Assembly: GCF_963169125.1 (NCBI RefSeq)
Contig: NC_084800.1
Span: forward strand, 56,342,866 to 56,406,865
From: Humulus lupulus
Lineage: Eukaryota > Streptophyta > Magnoliopsida > Rosales > Cannabaceae
Length of the DNA stretch: 64,000 nucleotides
Reading direction: 5' to 3'
The notes beneath the pieces are model-generated. The model did not search any database and was not told the origin of the DNA. It was given only the letters and a program-made list of their open reading frames with translations. The translations under genes were made by a program, and so were the position numbers. Positions 11,498-24,414 of this stretch are shown one piece after another (positions within the stretch are counted from its first letter, which is position 1; each line of letters opens with the position of its first letter).

Positions 11498-14400
11498 TTA
11501 AGCTTTCCTAGAAACCTTCCTCTTCTTAGGTGGTTGTCGCCTTTGCTTTTCATCTCTCTTCCTCTTCGCTTGCCTCTGAATTGATTTGTTAACCAATGAA
11601 GGCTGTTCTCTCAATGCAAAGCTTTTTGCAACGTGCCCCAGGTGAAGCTTCTTCACCATAAAGATTTTTTTTAACTCGCCACGGTGGGCTGTGTATGCAC
11701 GCACCCATGAGCAAAATGCGTTCTGTGCCAGAATCTTCACATTTGGCTGAAAAAACATATTTAAGAAGATGTTACTGCAGAGCAAAAGCAGATGAACTTG
11801 GACTCTTTATGCGTCAGGCACCTGCTACTATAGGGTTTAGACAAGTCCTTTGATAGACTTCTTAAATTTTTTTTTAAAAATGGAAGCTTCACACAACTAT
11901 TTACGTATGCAATGATTCTTAGTATAAAAGCAAAGAAACATGAGATCACACAGAATCTGTGAATTTGAAAATAAGGCCAGCCAATTAAGTGAATTAGAGA
12001 TTAATTAGACAACAACATCAAAGCATGGTGAAAGAAATCAGATAAAGTGACAGAGTAAACAACATTGAGATAATACATGAGGCAAACTTGCATACATCCT
12101 TACCTGAGATGAGAATGCCTCAAGTGCTTTTTGCAAAGTTACCACCCAAGGATGCAAGTCTACGGATATAAAATTCCGGGCACGATGCTTCTCATTGTTA
12201 ATTGGGAAACTATCCAACACTTTCGAGAGAGGGTACTCTGATAGTGACACGCCATGTTTCTCCAAGTGATGTAAATAATCCATTTCAACTGGCTGTAAAA
12301 ACAACAATGAGTCTCCCTTTTCACCCAACCGAGCAGTTCTCCCTACCCTGCATTGCGAATAAATCTGGCATTAGTTCCTGTATACCCTCTCACTGCAATT
12401 TCAATGAAGACAGTGACGCTCCATGAACAAGAAAGTTGATAAACACAGCCTAAGGCAATTCCAAGCTCAAAATTTGGATCCACCATGCATATGATCACAT
12501 CATAAGTCGAGCGCCACATAAAATACTTGCTTAAAACTGAAGTTGCAAGAAATATTCTTGAATTTGTCTTGGTTTGGTGATTTTCATATGGAAGAGTGCT
12601 AGTAGCACCCTAATTCTCACTCTCTAAGCTCAATGTTTGTCATGCCCTAATTCTCACTCTCTCCGCTCAATGTTTGTCGCACCCTAATTCTCACTTTCTC
12701 TGCTCAATGTTTGACATGTGGAATCTTAGTACCAAAAAAAATCTAATTTACTTTTATTCCATATATTTAGCAAATCTAAAGAAAGTGGGAAAAGGAGTAC
12801 TACTATCCCTTCTCTTCTTATATGACATGAAACATGAAGCATATATGGGGTCAAGGACATCTAAGCGCATGCTGTTAAAAATGTCAGTCATGTGAAACTG
12901 ATAAACCAACAGAATCCAAATATTCAAAATTGTTGCAATTTATTGCTGAAGAAAAAGAGCAGGAGAGAGAAGTTCATAACTAGAGACAAAGTAAGATTAC
13001 CTATGTACATATTCAGTAGCATCGCCAGGAGAATCATACTGTATGATACATTTGACTTGTGGAAAATCTAACCCTCTAGCAGCAACATCAGTGCACAAAA
13101 AAAGAGCAGATTTATCTGTCTTGAAGGCCTGAAACGTGGCTGTTCGATCCTCCTGCTTCATGTTCCCATGCAGCCGCAAGGTATTACATGTGAGAAACTT
13201 CTGTTTGAGTTCTGCTTCTGGGCGTGAGAATTGGAACTCACTCAACAATGTGTAGTGAAAATCTACAGCATCACATGTTGAAAAGAATACCACAATCTGC
13301 AAACAAGTATGTGAGTGAAATTGGTGTGGAATATAAGTACCAAATCAAACATACTAAGAAAATAATTATTGCATGTTGTGAAAGATACTTTAAACCAAGC
13401 AATGAGCAAGTTAGAACTTCAATTCACCTTTTGAGATGTTGCTCTTTCAAAAAGATGCTTGAGAATGGAAAGAAGTACAGCAAGCCGTGAATTACATGGT
13501 GCTGAAAAGAAAATTGATAGAGAAAGTCACATCATGAAATTAATTAATTTGTCTTTAAATCATAATCCACTAGCACAAACCTTTGACATATTTTTGATTT
13601 AGTTGAGATGGGAGGTTATAATCTGCAACAGGACCTGTTATTTTAAGTGGGTGTTCCGAGGCATCCATGTCAAATACTAAATGTTCTGGTAATGAAGTAG
13701 ACTGTATCCTTTTATCATCAAGACCAATCATAACAGGATTTTCTAAGCTCATTTTAGCCAGATTATTGACTTTGTCATTTAAGGTAGCTGATAAAAGCAA
13801 ATTCTGCCTCTCAAATTCAGATACAGTTGAGACTGTTTTGTCTTTCCTTGAGTCCAGTATGTCTAGTATTTCTGCTATTTCTTTTCCAAAACCAAGTTCC
13901 AAAATCCTGTTAAATGGGAATTTCCACAGAAAAGTAACAAAAAATAATAATTAATAATCATACTTTTTGGGAGCAGATATAAAGCAATTTTTGCTGGTGT
14001 ACCATACCTGTCTGCTTCATCAAATATAATCCAGCGCAACTTTGAGCGCATGAATGATGATGTATTCTTTAGATGATCTAAGAGTCGTCCAGGAGTTGCA
14101 ACAAGAATGGATATGCCTGAAAAAGACCACGTGGGAGTGGGCATCTATTTGAAAGGATTGGTGAAGTAACAATTTTTTTTTATTAAGAAACTAAACAACT
14201 TATAGACAGAATAGAAAGAGGGCGCCAAAAGAGAAATGTGGTAACACAACAACCCATTAATAAAGTAATATTTTTATGTATCATGCTACCTAAGGACGGA
14301 AAACATTCCCTCCTACAAATCCTCAAGCAAATGATCAACAAAAACTAGCTAATGAATGTTATGGTGTTATGCATGTACCCTACCTTTCCGCAGCCTCGAT

Positions 14401-15041
14401 TTCTCTTTTGACCTGTTTTCACCACCCATTACATAACCAGGAACGATCCAATGAAATCGATGCAGTAACTTCTGCAGAATTTCGTGCACCTGCAGGCATA
14501 GCTCGCGCGTTGGTACAAGAACCAACGCTATGACCAAATATCAATTAAAAGACTGGCTGCATGAACAAATAATAGAGATACTTTGCTGGAACCTTTGTTC
14601 CTTTTAGTAATAATTTGGATAGATACAACTTTCTTATGGCTAAACCAAAATAATTAACAAGAAATAAAGATATGCTAAAAACATTTTTTTTACCAAAATT
14701 CTTTACAGAATGTATGCATATAGAACAGGATTCTCCACGAATCAAAACCATTACACCCACATTCAATAATTACAGTTTTGGTTCTAAATTCACCAACTAG
14801 AAAAGCAGCTTCATGGCATTTATCTAAAAAAATAAACGAAAGATTGACCCAGTACTCCAAACAGCACACTCTTACCAAAAGTTCCATCAGACCGCTGAAT
14901 TCGAGGATTGTAATTCTGCAAGTGATGGATAACAGGAGCCAAGTATGCAATTGTTTTTCCAGTGCCCGTAGAAGCATTAACAAGTCTGGAATATGCCCAT
15001 TAAAGAATAGCAAAAAAACAAAGCAAACATTTTATACATAC

Positions 15042-15083
<42 letters not shown>

Positions 15084-15548
15084 CGCATTAGCAGTGGTGA
15101 AACATAAGGATACACATGACGGCCGGAAAGAATAACGGGAATGGCTTGAGCCTGCACTTGGGTGGGAGCTTCGAAGCCCAACCGTTCTATTTTTCCAAAA
15201 TAAGAATCAAAAGGCGTTAACCTTAGTGAATATGAAACTTATTGTTGATGCAAATAACTCAAAATTCTCAACCCGAATTATAAAACATAAAAGTTCACCT
15301 CTTTTTTCCTCAAAATTTAGTTAATTAGAGGTGACCCACGTAACAATTATCACAAGATAAAAAACCAAATTCATTTTTTTAAAGGTGAAAAGGGCAGAGA
15401 GAGAAAAGGGAGAACCTCGAAGCTGGTCACATAAGTTAGTGTGAAGGCCGAGACTGGAGAAAGAGCAAGAGGCGAATACGTCGCCTTTAGTTTTGTTGTT
15501 CTTCGTATCTTCTTCTGTTTTGACGGGTTTGACTCTCCTGACCGCCAT
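11498..15548 (-). CDS. RH17: DEAD-box ATP-dependent RNA helicase, RH17 / Dbp7 / DDX31 family
   Basis: Ten exons: 15548-15416, 15186-15114, 14985-14876, 14527-14384, 14116-14008, 13906-13581, 13501-13428, 13296-13001, 12347-12104, 11746-11498. All introns are GT-AG and the exons sum to 1758 bases, one frame of 585 residues plus stop. The family is usually about 600 residues in plants. Visible motifs: the Q-motif region (47-60), Walker A ASTGTGKT (73-80), PTREL (111-115), TPGR (161-164), DEAD (186-189), SAT (229-231), TDVAARGLD (392-400) and HRVGRTAR (421-428). These are followed by a DUF4217-type region (about 510-560) and a Lys/Arg-rich tail. All catalytic motifs are intact. The family unwinds RNA with ATP during assembly of the large ribosomal subunit, in the nucleolus. 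The start ATG sits in a good plant context (GCAATGGC). The symbol is by similarity to Arabidopsis RH17. Confidence 0.93.
12606..12717. repeat. 37-bp minisatellite, three copies, in helicase intron 8
   Basis: CCCTAATTCTCACT starts at 12608, 12645 and 12682, giving a period of 37 bp. Each copy ends in GCTCAATGTTTG. The array is within the 653-base intron between exons 8 and 9 of the helicase gene. Confidence 0.75.
15042..15083. repeat. Compound (TA)n(GA)n microsatellite in helicase intron 2
   Basis: A TATATA run is followed directly by a GAGAGA run. It sits in the short intron (14986-15113) between exons 2 and 3 of the helicase gene. Confidence 0.85.
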
Positions 15549-15699
15549 TGCTAAAGGTTGAACTCTGCTTTAGCAGGCTTCCTAATCCCACTTCTCCGAA
15601 AATTCTCTACCGTGCTCCGCCGTAAAGCGAAACTGAAAGCGTACAAGGGTTCTTCTCTACTTCTCTTAATTCTCTTAGGTGGTTAAACGATGTCGTTCT

Positions 15700-16217
15700 G
15701 CAATAAAATTAATTTATAAATAACAAAGATATTAGTAAGTACGGCTCCCATAAATTTTTACAACCCCAATAATCCGCCTAAACCAATCTAAAAAAATCGC
15801 CAAAAAACGCAATTCGAATAAACCGACCAAAATTTAAACCGCCCAATTGTTACATTGGGCGGGTTGAAAATAATTATCAACCGCCTAATTAAGAATTTAT
15901 TATTAATTTATTATTTTTAATATATTCAAATAAATATATAAATTAATTAATTTTTGTTTTAATTTTTTTACTATAAATTTAAAATATTGTTTTAAGCTTA
16001 AAAAGATAAACTTCACACTATTAGTACTAATATTTAGAAGAAAAAATGTAAAAAAATAAAAAATAAAAAAAATACTACTTTTGTTTGGGCGGGTTGGTCA
16101 GTTTGGGCGGGTTTTGGGCAAGTTACGGGTCACTTTTGCTAACCCGATTATGACATTGGACCGGTAAAAATGCCCTGTAACCCGACCAACCTGCCCAATG
16201 ATCAGCCCTAAGTGTTG
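15700..16217. mobile_element. hAT-like MITE relic with GCGGGTT repeats
   Basis: The right part (about 16080-16210) has repeated GGGCGGGTT and ends CCAATGATCAGCCCTA, which resembles the right terminus of plant hAT-type MITEs. The left part (about 15740-15890) has related CCGCCTAA and GGGCGGGTTG words in mixed orientation. The left end and target duplication are not clear, so the call is tentative. Confidence 0.35.
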
Positions 16218-16435
16218 GTGGGAAACTACACTAATTGACCCTAATTAACCTTATATTTATAACTCTAACCCTTAGTCAATATTTTTCACATTATTGACTC
16301 TTTAAGACAAAATTACCCCTATGTTAAACAAACAATTAGAAACAAATATAACCCTTACCCTTCTCATCTCTAAGCTTCCAACCGAAAACCCTCCCAAACC
16401 TAGCTATCTTCAACGTTGTTGTTGAATAAGCTTCG

Positions 16436-17637
16436 GTGATGTTGTTGTCTCAGGCCAGCACCCACGTCATCTCTGCCACACCAACGCATGTCCACCTAGC
16501 TGCGTTGTCGTCTCCGCCCATCCGTCGAGTCCCCTTCATTGAAGCCTCCCACCACCACCATTTATGTATCGTGTTTCTCCAAAAACATATATTTATGTAC
16601 AACTTACAATCAGGTAATGTAATTGTTGTTTGATTATATTTTGTATTTTCATTGTTTATGGTATTCTTTTGTAGTAATTTGAAACATATTTGTTGAATTT
16701 TTATAGTGCCCACCAAGTGTTTATAATAATGCTCGACTAAAAATGCACGGCCTCAATTTCTAGTGTGATATATATCTCTTTTTCTAATATTATTAATTTA
16801 TTGGAATAAATTTATTAGCATATTATATATGATATATAAGTGAAAATCATTTATGGAAGGAATTTGTATCTCAAATACACTAGTTTGTTATCAAATATAT
16901 GAATGAGTATTATTTAATGTCAAACATGCTCAAAGTAGCTAAAGAATAGGCACTATATTTATCTCAATTGGTTTGAATTGAATCTTCATGGAGTATTATC
17001 TAATGTCAAACATGCTGAAATTTGTTAGAAGAAGTTTGTTTAAGTTTGATCCATTTTGGTGTGAAAAACGAGTGAATTTAGTGTGAACTTACTGTGAAAC
17101 ATGAGTGAATATAGTTTGACCCGAGTGTGAATGTGGTATGACCAATTAATGTGTGAATTTAGTGTGAACCATAGCAAAATTTGGTGTGAACTATTCCGTT
17201 GATATTTTATTTGAGTTTGTGATTTATAAGTAATGTTTGTACCTTATTAATTATTATTTTGTTACAGGATCTTGTGAAGGCCACGCTCAATCCAAGACCC
17301 AAAGAGAAAGAATTTCATGACTATTATTCAAGGATCGAATGAATTACTCATGGGTCGTATTATTAGCTTTGTAAACAATGATGTGAAATTGGAGTTTGAA
17401 AGGGAAGAACATGAGGAACCTCCCACGGGGCCCGATGTAGTAGATGGGCATCGTCATGAGCAAGACCAGAAAGAGATACCAACTCCAATTAACACTCACT
17501 ATGAGAAGTTATTAGTTGATGTTGACAACAACATGGAGGTATTTAGAAAAAAATACTTGTTTAGATTTGTTTTACCACAACTTACAAATATAGTTGTCTT
17601 TTATTTAGATATTTGTATCTTATTTTTGAATGTATGA
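16436..17637 (+). pseudogene. Unrecognised gene-like segment inside the MULE
   Basis: A frame from 16436 runs to a good donor (CAG|GTAATG, 16612). A good acceptor (TTACAG) at 17268 precedes a Glu/Asp/His-rich stretch that is open from the Met at 17317 to 17637. I do not recognise either part. The segment may be a captured host fragment or the remnant of an element gene. The frame between acceptor and Met carries a stop in the alternative reading, so it is probably not a working gene. Confidence 0.25.
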
Positions 17638-18290
17638 AGAAAATTATGTCAACTTCATCTCATTAAATGAAATTGAATGACTTCGTCAACTTCATCTTAT
17701 TAGTGGAAGAAAAGTTTGTCACTTTTATCTTATTAATTTGTGTGAACCATGTGTGAATTAAGTGTGAATTATCTGCAGGTGTTAGACTTCATGTGAATAA
17801 GTGTGAATAAGTGTGAATTATGTGTGATTTATGTGTGAATGTGAACTAGTGTTTTAACCATGTGTGAATTAGATTTGAATTATGTGGTGAATTAGGTGTG
17901 AACCAGGAGTGAACTTGGTGTGAACTAGAAGTGAACTTGGTGGGAACCAGGGGTGATTTTGGTGTGAATCAACTGTGAATTAGGTGTGAACCAGGGGTGA
18001 ACGTGGTGTGAAATAGGTGTGAATATGTGGATCAACTGTGAATTAGGTGTGAACTAGGGGTGAACTTGGTGTGAATTAGCTGTGAACTAGGTGTGAAGTA
18101 GGTGTGGACCAAGGGTGAATTAGATGTGAACCAGATGTGAATTTGTTGAGAACTAGGGGTGAACCAGGTGTGAACTTGGTGTGAAACATGTGTGATACAG
18201 TTGTGAAATAGGGGTGAACTACGTGTGAACCACAGTCCTAATGTATGGTGATCAATGTGTGAACGACATGTGAACTATGTGTGAACACAG
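17050..18290. repeat. Degenerate 10-11 bp tandem repeat, TTGGTGTGAAC type
   Basis: Words of the form GGTGTGAAC, AGGGGTGAAC and TTAGGTGTGAA follow each other at 10-11 bp spacing. They are sparse from 17050 and dense from about 17750 to 18290. All are in the same orientation. The array lies within the MULE-like element and has no protein-coding periodicity (11 bp). Confidence 0.7.
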
Positions 18291-18715
18291 TACCCTAAAT
18301 CGCAAAATCAATCGAAAATTTGTCATCTCAACATAAAATTCTTTATTTTAACATATTTTTCAACTTATAATAGTTCGAAAAATTCATATAAACTATTACA
18401 TAAGATACACATAACCTAAAAATAAAAAGAGATACTCATTATCAAATCAAAGGTTTCAATCTTCTTCAACTTTGGGAGATGCTCTCTTTTTAATCTTCAA
18501 TCTTCTTCAACTTTGGTGAGAAGACAAAGGGTTGTGGTAGATAACGTCACTTTCCAAATCTTGGTGAGAAGAAAAATGGTGATGAGAGTAGATACTTGAG
18601 ATTTGGTGATTTAAGAGAATAAATGTCTTTGCTCTTTTTTGTGAGAGTAAATCATCTTGATGGTTGTTTGGTACGTGCAAGACAAACAAACGAGAGAAAA
18701 ACCTAATATTCATTG

Positions 18716-19839
18716 TGTTAGGAAAATATAAATTGCATCAATGGAAATGGTAAGAAAATGTTATGACTCTATGCAATATATTACAATAGACAAGGATTGA
18801 TTAAATAAAGTGTTACAACTCGATAACTGAAAATACAAATAATACAAAGGAAATGAAGAAGATGATGAAGAAGAAGAGAATAGTAAAATACAACTCTAAG
18901 CAAAATGTTACAAATAAATTAAAGTGTTTGAAACAAAGAAAATATAAGATTACAACTCTTGAACAAGAAATACAAGTAAAAAGAACAAGAGAATAAGAAG
19001 AAAACAATACAATAGAAAGGAGAACTGAAATACAAGAAACTCTCACTTACACAACCCAAATGAAGAGGGTTGGGGATCACCAACTTGAACAAGGTTTAAA
19101 ACCTTTGTCCAAAAGCTTATTTCCCCCTAACTCGAGCACTAAGAGATCTCTCTTAGATATTGGAAAAGCTTTCTAGAATTATCAAGCTTCAAGGTGTTTC
19201 TAGCCAAGTGCTCTAATGGATAGAAATGTTGTGTCTTACAAGTGAGCTATAGGCTCCTATTTATAGAGTTTAGAGACACCATTTGAATTTCAAATTCCAC
19301 CAACCCCATGGCTGTTACCAATGTTTAATTGGATTAATATGGAATTAAAAAAGAGATTTGAGAGTTATTTGGGTTTTTTGAGCTGTTCAACAAAGATTGA
19401 AAAAACTGAAAAATTGGTCAGCTTTTGGCCTGTGGCCGTGGCCACCAACATTTAGTGGCCACGGCCACCGACCAATTTCAGCACTTAAAAATGTGTTGTT
19501 TTTCCAAACGGTTCCAAACCCTCCCAAATGATTTTGTAACTCCCAAAACACATTATTGGGGTTTAAATCATATCTCTAACAACCATATCACATATGGCTT
19601 TATGAAATTCATCTCAATATTGTGTAACAACAACTTTACACAATAAATGGTAATATTTGGAAGTTATAAATTTGTAACACCAAATATGTTACATTATTTG
19701 GATATATCTCATATATCTAAATATTGTAACTCTCTATTATATGTTACAATATGTGACACACTTTGTCACATTTATTTAATCTAAAACATTATATTATAAT
19801 ATAATATAATATTGCATTATATTATAAAATAATATAACA
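18716..19839 (-). repeat. Copia 3' LTR (left copy)
   Basis: 1124 bp, TGTTAG to ATAACA in plus-strand reading. It carries a GC-rich hairpin with 14-base perfect arms at 19432-19445 and 19455-19468. In the first 145 or so bases I count about seven substitutions against the right LTR. Confidence 0.92.
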
Positions 19840-19880
19840 TTCCCCCACTAGATTAAATAGTTATCTATTGTAACACTTAT

Positions 19881-21774
19881 TGATAACTCTACAAAATAGA
19901 GTTATTTTACCATATTTTATATGCTAATTGTTGCTTAGTTCTTGAGTTTTTAATTAACTTATTAAGTTTTTATATAATTTTTAATTTATTAGTCTTATTG
20001 TAGTTCTCTAGATTTTTATATGTTTTTATAGATATTTTATTATAATATGTTGTAATTTAATTATTTGAAATTTGTATTGTTAAGTTAGAAATTAAAAGTG
20101 TAATTCTTGTGAACTTAAATGCTATATTAAATTAAGTTATAATCAATATTTTCAAATAATTAATATGATTTATTTATATTTGAAAATATTTGATTGTTAT
20201 TTAATTTATTTTTATCTTGTAGGAATTGTATTGTAGTTTTGGGAAAAAGAAAGAAAGAAGAGTGGCTTTTGTGAAAAAGAATTAGAAAAAATTGGCACAA
20301 GGCCATATACTCCATTCAGCCCCACGGCCCAGGCCCGCTGCCCATCTTCAGCCTTCAATCTCCTCTTCAGCCAAATGCCACGCCCAGCAGCTGAAGCTTC
20401 TCCACCAACGCCAACTGTCAACCATTTTCTCAGCATCACCACCTGAAGCCACCAAGTCCCAAGCATCTCCCAGCGTGACTTCTCCCAACCACAAGCACAA
20501 ACCGCCTGCCCCTTCCCAGGCCCAGCTCCAAAGGCCATCTGCCAGGCCCATTCAGCCCAGCCGAAACTGCCTGGCACCAAGCAGCCACCAGCAGCCTAAT
20601 AGCTGCATTTTCCCATTTTTTTAGCCTAAAGTTGCCTAAGTGTACCATTTGTCCCCTATGCTTAAAATGCCACTTTTTACCCATTTTTCTACACATTTTT
20701 TACCCCAAAATCATCATCACTCTTACAATTTACCCCTATTTACCATATTATTATTAATTTAATCAATTTACTTAATTTAAATTTATTATTTTAATAATCT
20801 CATTTTGGCTATAAATAAGGGTTTTGAAGACCATTTTTGGGTGCTTAATTTTTGGTTACTATCTTCCTTTCTCCCATTTTCTCTCTACCATCCTCTCTTC
20901 CATTTTGGGTTTTTCAAGAGCATTTTGCAAGTATGTATGTCATTTATTTTGAAATTTCCACTTTAGTTATGTGCTTCTAATATTTTTCATAAGATTATTA
21001 AGATCATGATGAAGCAACTTGTAACTAGGTAATATTTATGTGTATGTTGATTTCCCTTGTAATGCAACAAAGTTTATGGGTTTTTCTTCTTCATATATTT
21101 CTTTCATCTTAAATATCTTGTATTTTAGATTGTTATAACATATTTACACTTTGTTCTTCATTAGTGCATAAACATAACATTCTTTGTGTAAGATGTGTCA
21201 TTAAATTGTACACATCCATGCTTAGAAAAAAATATTATGTTTTGCCTTATAAATAATGTTCATTGATTTATTTGTTATTTCATTAGATTGATTTACACTA
21301 AATACTTTGAAATTATAATTTTGAAAAGTGAAGAAAAATCCTATATTTTTATAAGTAATTTGTGCTTAAAATTATAAATCTATTTTGAAAAGGATAGTTT
21401 GATTTATTTTAACTATCACTAAAACTTGGGAATCAATATACTAATAAATATTATTAAACTTACATTTTGTGGATTCTAGTATCTTAATAATTTTTTCTTT
21501 TAACACTTATTGTCAAATCATTATTGGTTTATTTTTATTCTCTTAAATAGCTTTATTTTTCAATCTTTTATTTTATGTTCATAATATTAAAACTCATCAA
21601 TCTTTGGAACTAGGTTAGAATTTATTACTTTTGATTTAAAAGTAGTTTTCTCTTTTCAATTTTAGACAACTCCTTTGGGTTCGACATCCTTGCTTACACG
21701 ATCACTATTCTTTATGAACGATTCGTGCGCTTGCGATTTATAAATTTTTAAACATACCCGTTTTTGGTCCATCA
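19881..21774 (+). mobile_element. Solo LTR, about 1.9 kb, copy 1
   Basis: Begins TGATAACTC and ends GGTCCATCA, flanked by the perfect 5-bp duplication CTTAT (19876-19880 and 21775-21779). It has a perfect hairpin ATAACTCTA-CAAAA-TAGAGTTAT at its first bases (19883-19905) and a TATAAATAAG promoter-like box near 20811. A GC-rich segment lies at about 20290-20640, where a proline-rich open frame is probably spurious. It is the same family as 22471-24414, in opposite orientation. No internal retrotransposon coding region is present, so it is a solo LTR. The superfamily is probably Ty3/gypsy but not proven. Confidence 0.85.
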
Positions 21775-22347
21775 CTTATTTAATCAATCATTATATTTTG
21801 AAATATAACATATCCCCCACTTGATTAAATAAGAACTCTCTCTTATAGGAGTCATTGCATTAGTGCATAAAGCAAAGTGTTTTTCAACTTGAACTTTACA
21901 ATAGTGTAATTATCACAAAATTTGTCGAAAATTAGGTTGCACTACGCATTGAACCATCTTTTCATGATGACAAATCGGTGATAACACACACACCTTTGCG
22001 ATGTTCACTTGAGACCTCTATATCTCGCTTTGCACCGTTAATGGCCATGTGCACTTTCCATTCATGGACGTTCTTGAGAATACTCCCAATTCTCATCAGA
22101 GGCGGCACCACCCCTAGGTCCATATAGGTAGAATTCTTACAGTATTTCGCTGCCAAAAATACTTGTCTTTACAAGACTAAATTCTATTAAAAAACATTTT
22201 GGTTTTAACCTTCCACTTGGTAACACACAAGTACTCAATATCTCAGATGGGACTTGTTTTGAGTACAACTAATATTCACTTGATTGACTTGTTGTTACCT
22301 ATTGAACCTAACACTAGTTGAATAACTAGTGTTAAGATAGGTTACCA

Positions 22348-22470
22348 TCAAACGTGAATCTCTTTAGGGAGTTTAAGTCTCATCCCTCGAGATGATGCAG
22401 CCACTAAATCCCTCATTAGTGGCTTAGTGAAAGGATCCGCCAGATTTTCACTTGTTCTCACATAGGATAT
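22348..22470 (-). pseudogene. Copia pol, last part of RNase H / C-terminus
   Basis: Reading minus from 22470, the frame gives YVRTSENLADPFTK, the conserved end of copia pol, and continues to a stop at 22348. The preceding pol frame breaks off at 24415 with the same GATAT bases, so the solo LTR at 22471-24414 split this region. Confidence 0.85.
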
Positions 22471-24414
22471 TGATGGACCCAAAACGGGTATGTTTTAAAT
22501 ATTTATACTCGCAAGCGCACGAACCGTATTTATAGAATAGTTTTCGTGTAAGCACGAGATCGAACCCAAAGGAGTTGTCTAAAATTGAAAAGAAAACTAT
22601 TTTAAACCAAAATTAATAAATTATAACCTAGCTCCAAAGATTGATGGGATTTTTGTATAATAAAAATAAAATAAAAGACAATAGTATTGAAATTAAAGAC
22701 AATATATATAAATAAATAAAAGACAATATATATAAATATAAATTAATAATAGAAATGAAAATGGTAAAATAAGATTATTAAGGATTAAAATCCACAAAAT
22801 ATAAGTTCAATAATATTTATAAGTACATTGATTCCCAAGTTTTAGTGGTAGTTAAAATAAATCAAACTATCATTTTCTAAATAGATTTATAATTTTAAGC
22901 ACAAATTATTTCTAAAAATATAGGATTTTTCTTCACTTTTCAAAATTATAATTTCAAAGCATTTAGTGTAAATCAATCTAATGAAATAACAAATAAATCA
23001 ATGAACATTATTTATAAGGCAAAACATAATATTTTTGTTCTAAGCATGAATGTGTACAATTTAATGACACATCTTACACAAAGAATATTATGATTTTGTA
23101 CTAATGAAGAACAAAGTGTAAATATGTGCTAACAATCCAAAATACATGATATTTAAGATGAAAGAAGATATTTGAAGAAGAAAATTCCATAAACTTTGTT
23201 GCACAAAATGAGAAATCAACATACAAAACACTATCTAGTTACAAAATGTTTCATCATCACCTTAATAATCTTAAAAAGATTAGAAACACATAACTAGAAT
23301 AACAAATACACACTAAAAATTACAAATATAAATAGGAAAATTTGGAGGAGAAACCTCCAAAATTTCCTCTAAAAATACATAGAAAATAATAAGAAGAAGA
23401 AAATTGAGAGGTTTTGAATGTGTAAAAATTATGGTATAGTAACCTCTCCCAAAAATGGACACCCCAAATCCCTTATTTATAGCCAAAAATGATGATTAAA
23501 ATAATCAATTTAAATTAATTAAATTGATTAAATTAATCTAATTAATTATAATATGGCAAATAGGGATCAATTATAGGGTGTAATAATGATGTTTTTGGGT
23601 AAAATGTGTAGAAAGTAGGGTAAAAAGTGGCATTTTTGACAAATGGGACAATGGTACATTTTACTTTTGATGTTGGGCTCAATAAGTGTGAAAAAGAAAG
23701 TAAAGGTGGCTGTAGGCAGTGTGAATTCGGCTGGGCAGAGTTGGTTCTTGGTGCATTGAAGCAGGCGGCTGGGTGGTTAGACTAAAATGAGGTTGAAGTT
23801 GTGTTGAAGGAGAGAAGGTTGCATGGGCGCATGGCAGCTTCTGGCGATGACACTTGGCGGCTAGGCAAGGAGAAGAAAGGCAAATGTTGATGATTTGGGC
23901 CTTCAGATTGGGCTTGCTTTTGTCTCAAGAAAAATGACAATCTCTCTTCTCTTTTTCAAATTTACTTGTTTTCTTTTGTCTTCATTTCAAAGTGCCAAAA
24001 TACAACTTTAATTCCTACAACATAACAATAAATTAAATCATAATCAAATATTTTCATTCATAAAATATATCATATTAATTAAATGAAAATAATAATCAAA
24101 ACTTAATTTATTTTGACATTTAAAATCAATAAAATTACATTTTTCACCTCTAATCACTTAATTTATATTTAACATTTAAATTCAATAATACAACATTTTT
24201 TTTTACCCCAAACTAAACAACAATAATTTAAATAATTAGCTACAATATTTTACAACAAAATAACTATAAAAACACACAAAAGTCTATAAAATTAAAATAA
24301 GCCTAATAAGTTACAAATTACTTAAAAACTTAATAAATCAATTAAAAACTCAAGAATTAAGCAACAATTAGCACATAAAAAGTGGTAAAATAACTCTATT
24401 TTGTAGAGTTATCA
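22471..24414 (-). mobile_element. Solo LTR, about 1.9 kb, copy 2 (inverted relative to copy 1)
   Basis: Plus-strand ends are TGATGGACCC and GAGTTATCA, flanked by the perfect 5-bp duplication GATAT (22466-22470 and 24415-24419). The reverse complement matches copy 1 along its length, including the terminal hairpin (here 24390-24412) and the TATA region (about 23470). It interrupts the RNase H part of copia pol. Confidence 0.88.

Noticed and set aside
17317..17637. FAR1- or transposase-like gene in the MULE
   Set aside because: No zinc finger, DDE motif or SWIM domain is visible in the open frame.
20212..20696. Overlapping open frames up to 122 codons on both strands
   Set aside because: They lie in the GC-rich part of a solo LTR; the second LTR copy does not keep the frames, so they are not genes.
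19881..24414. Helitron interpretation of the two 1.9-kb elements because of the terminal hairpin
   Set aside because: Both copies have TG..CA-type ends and clean 5-bp target duplications, which Helitrons do not make.
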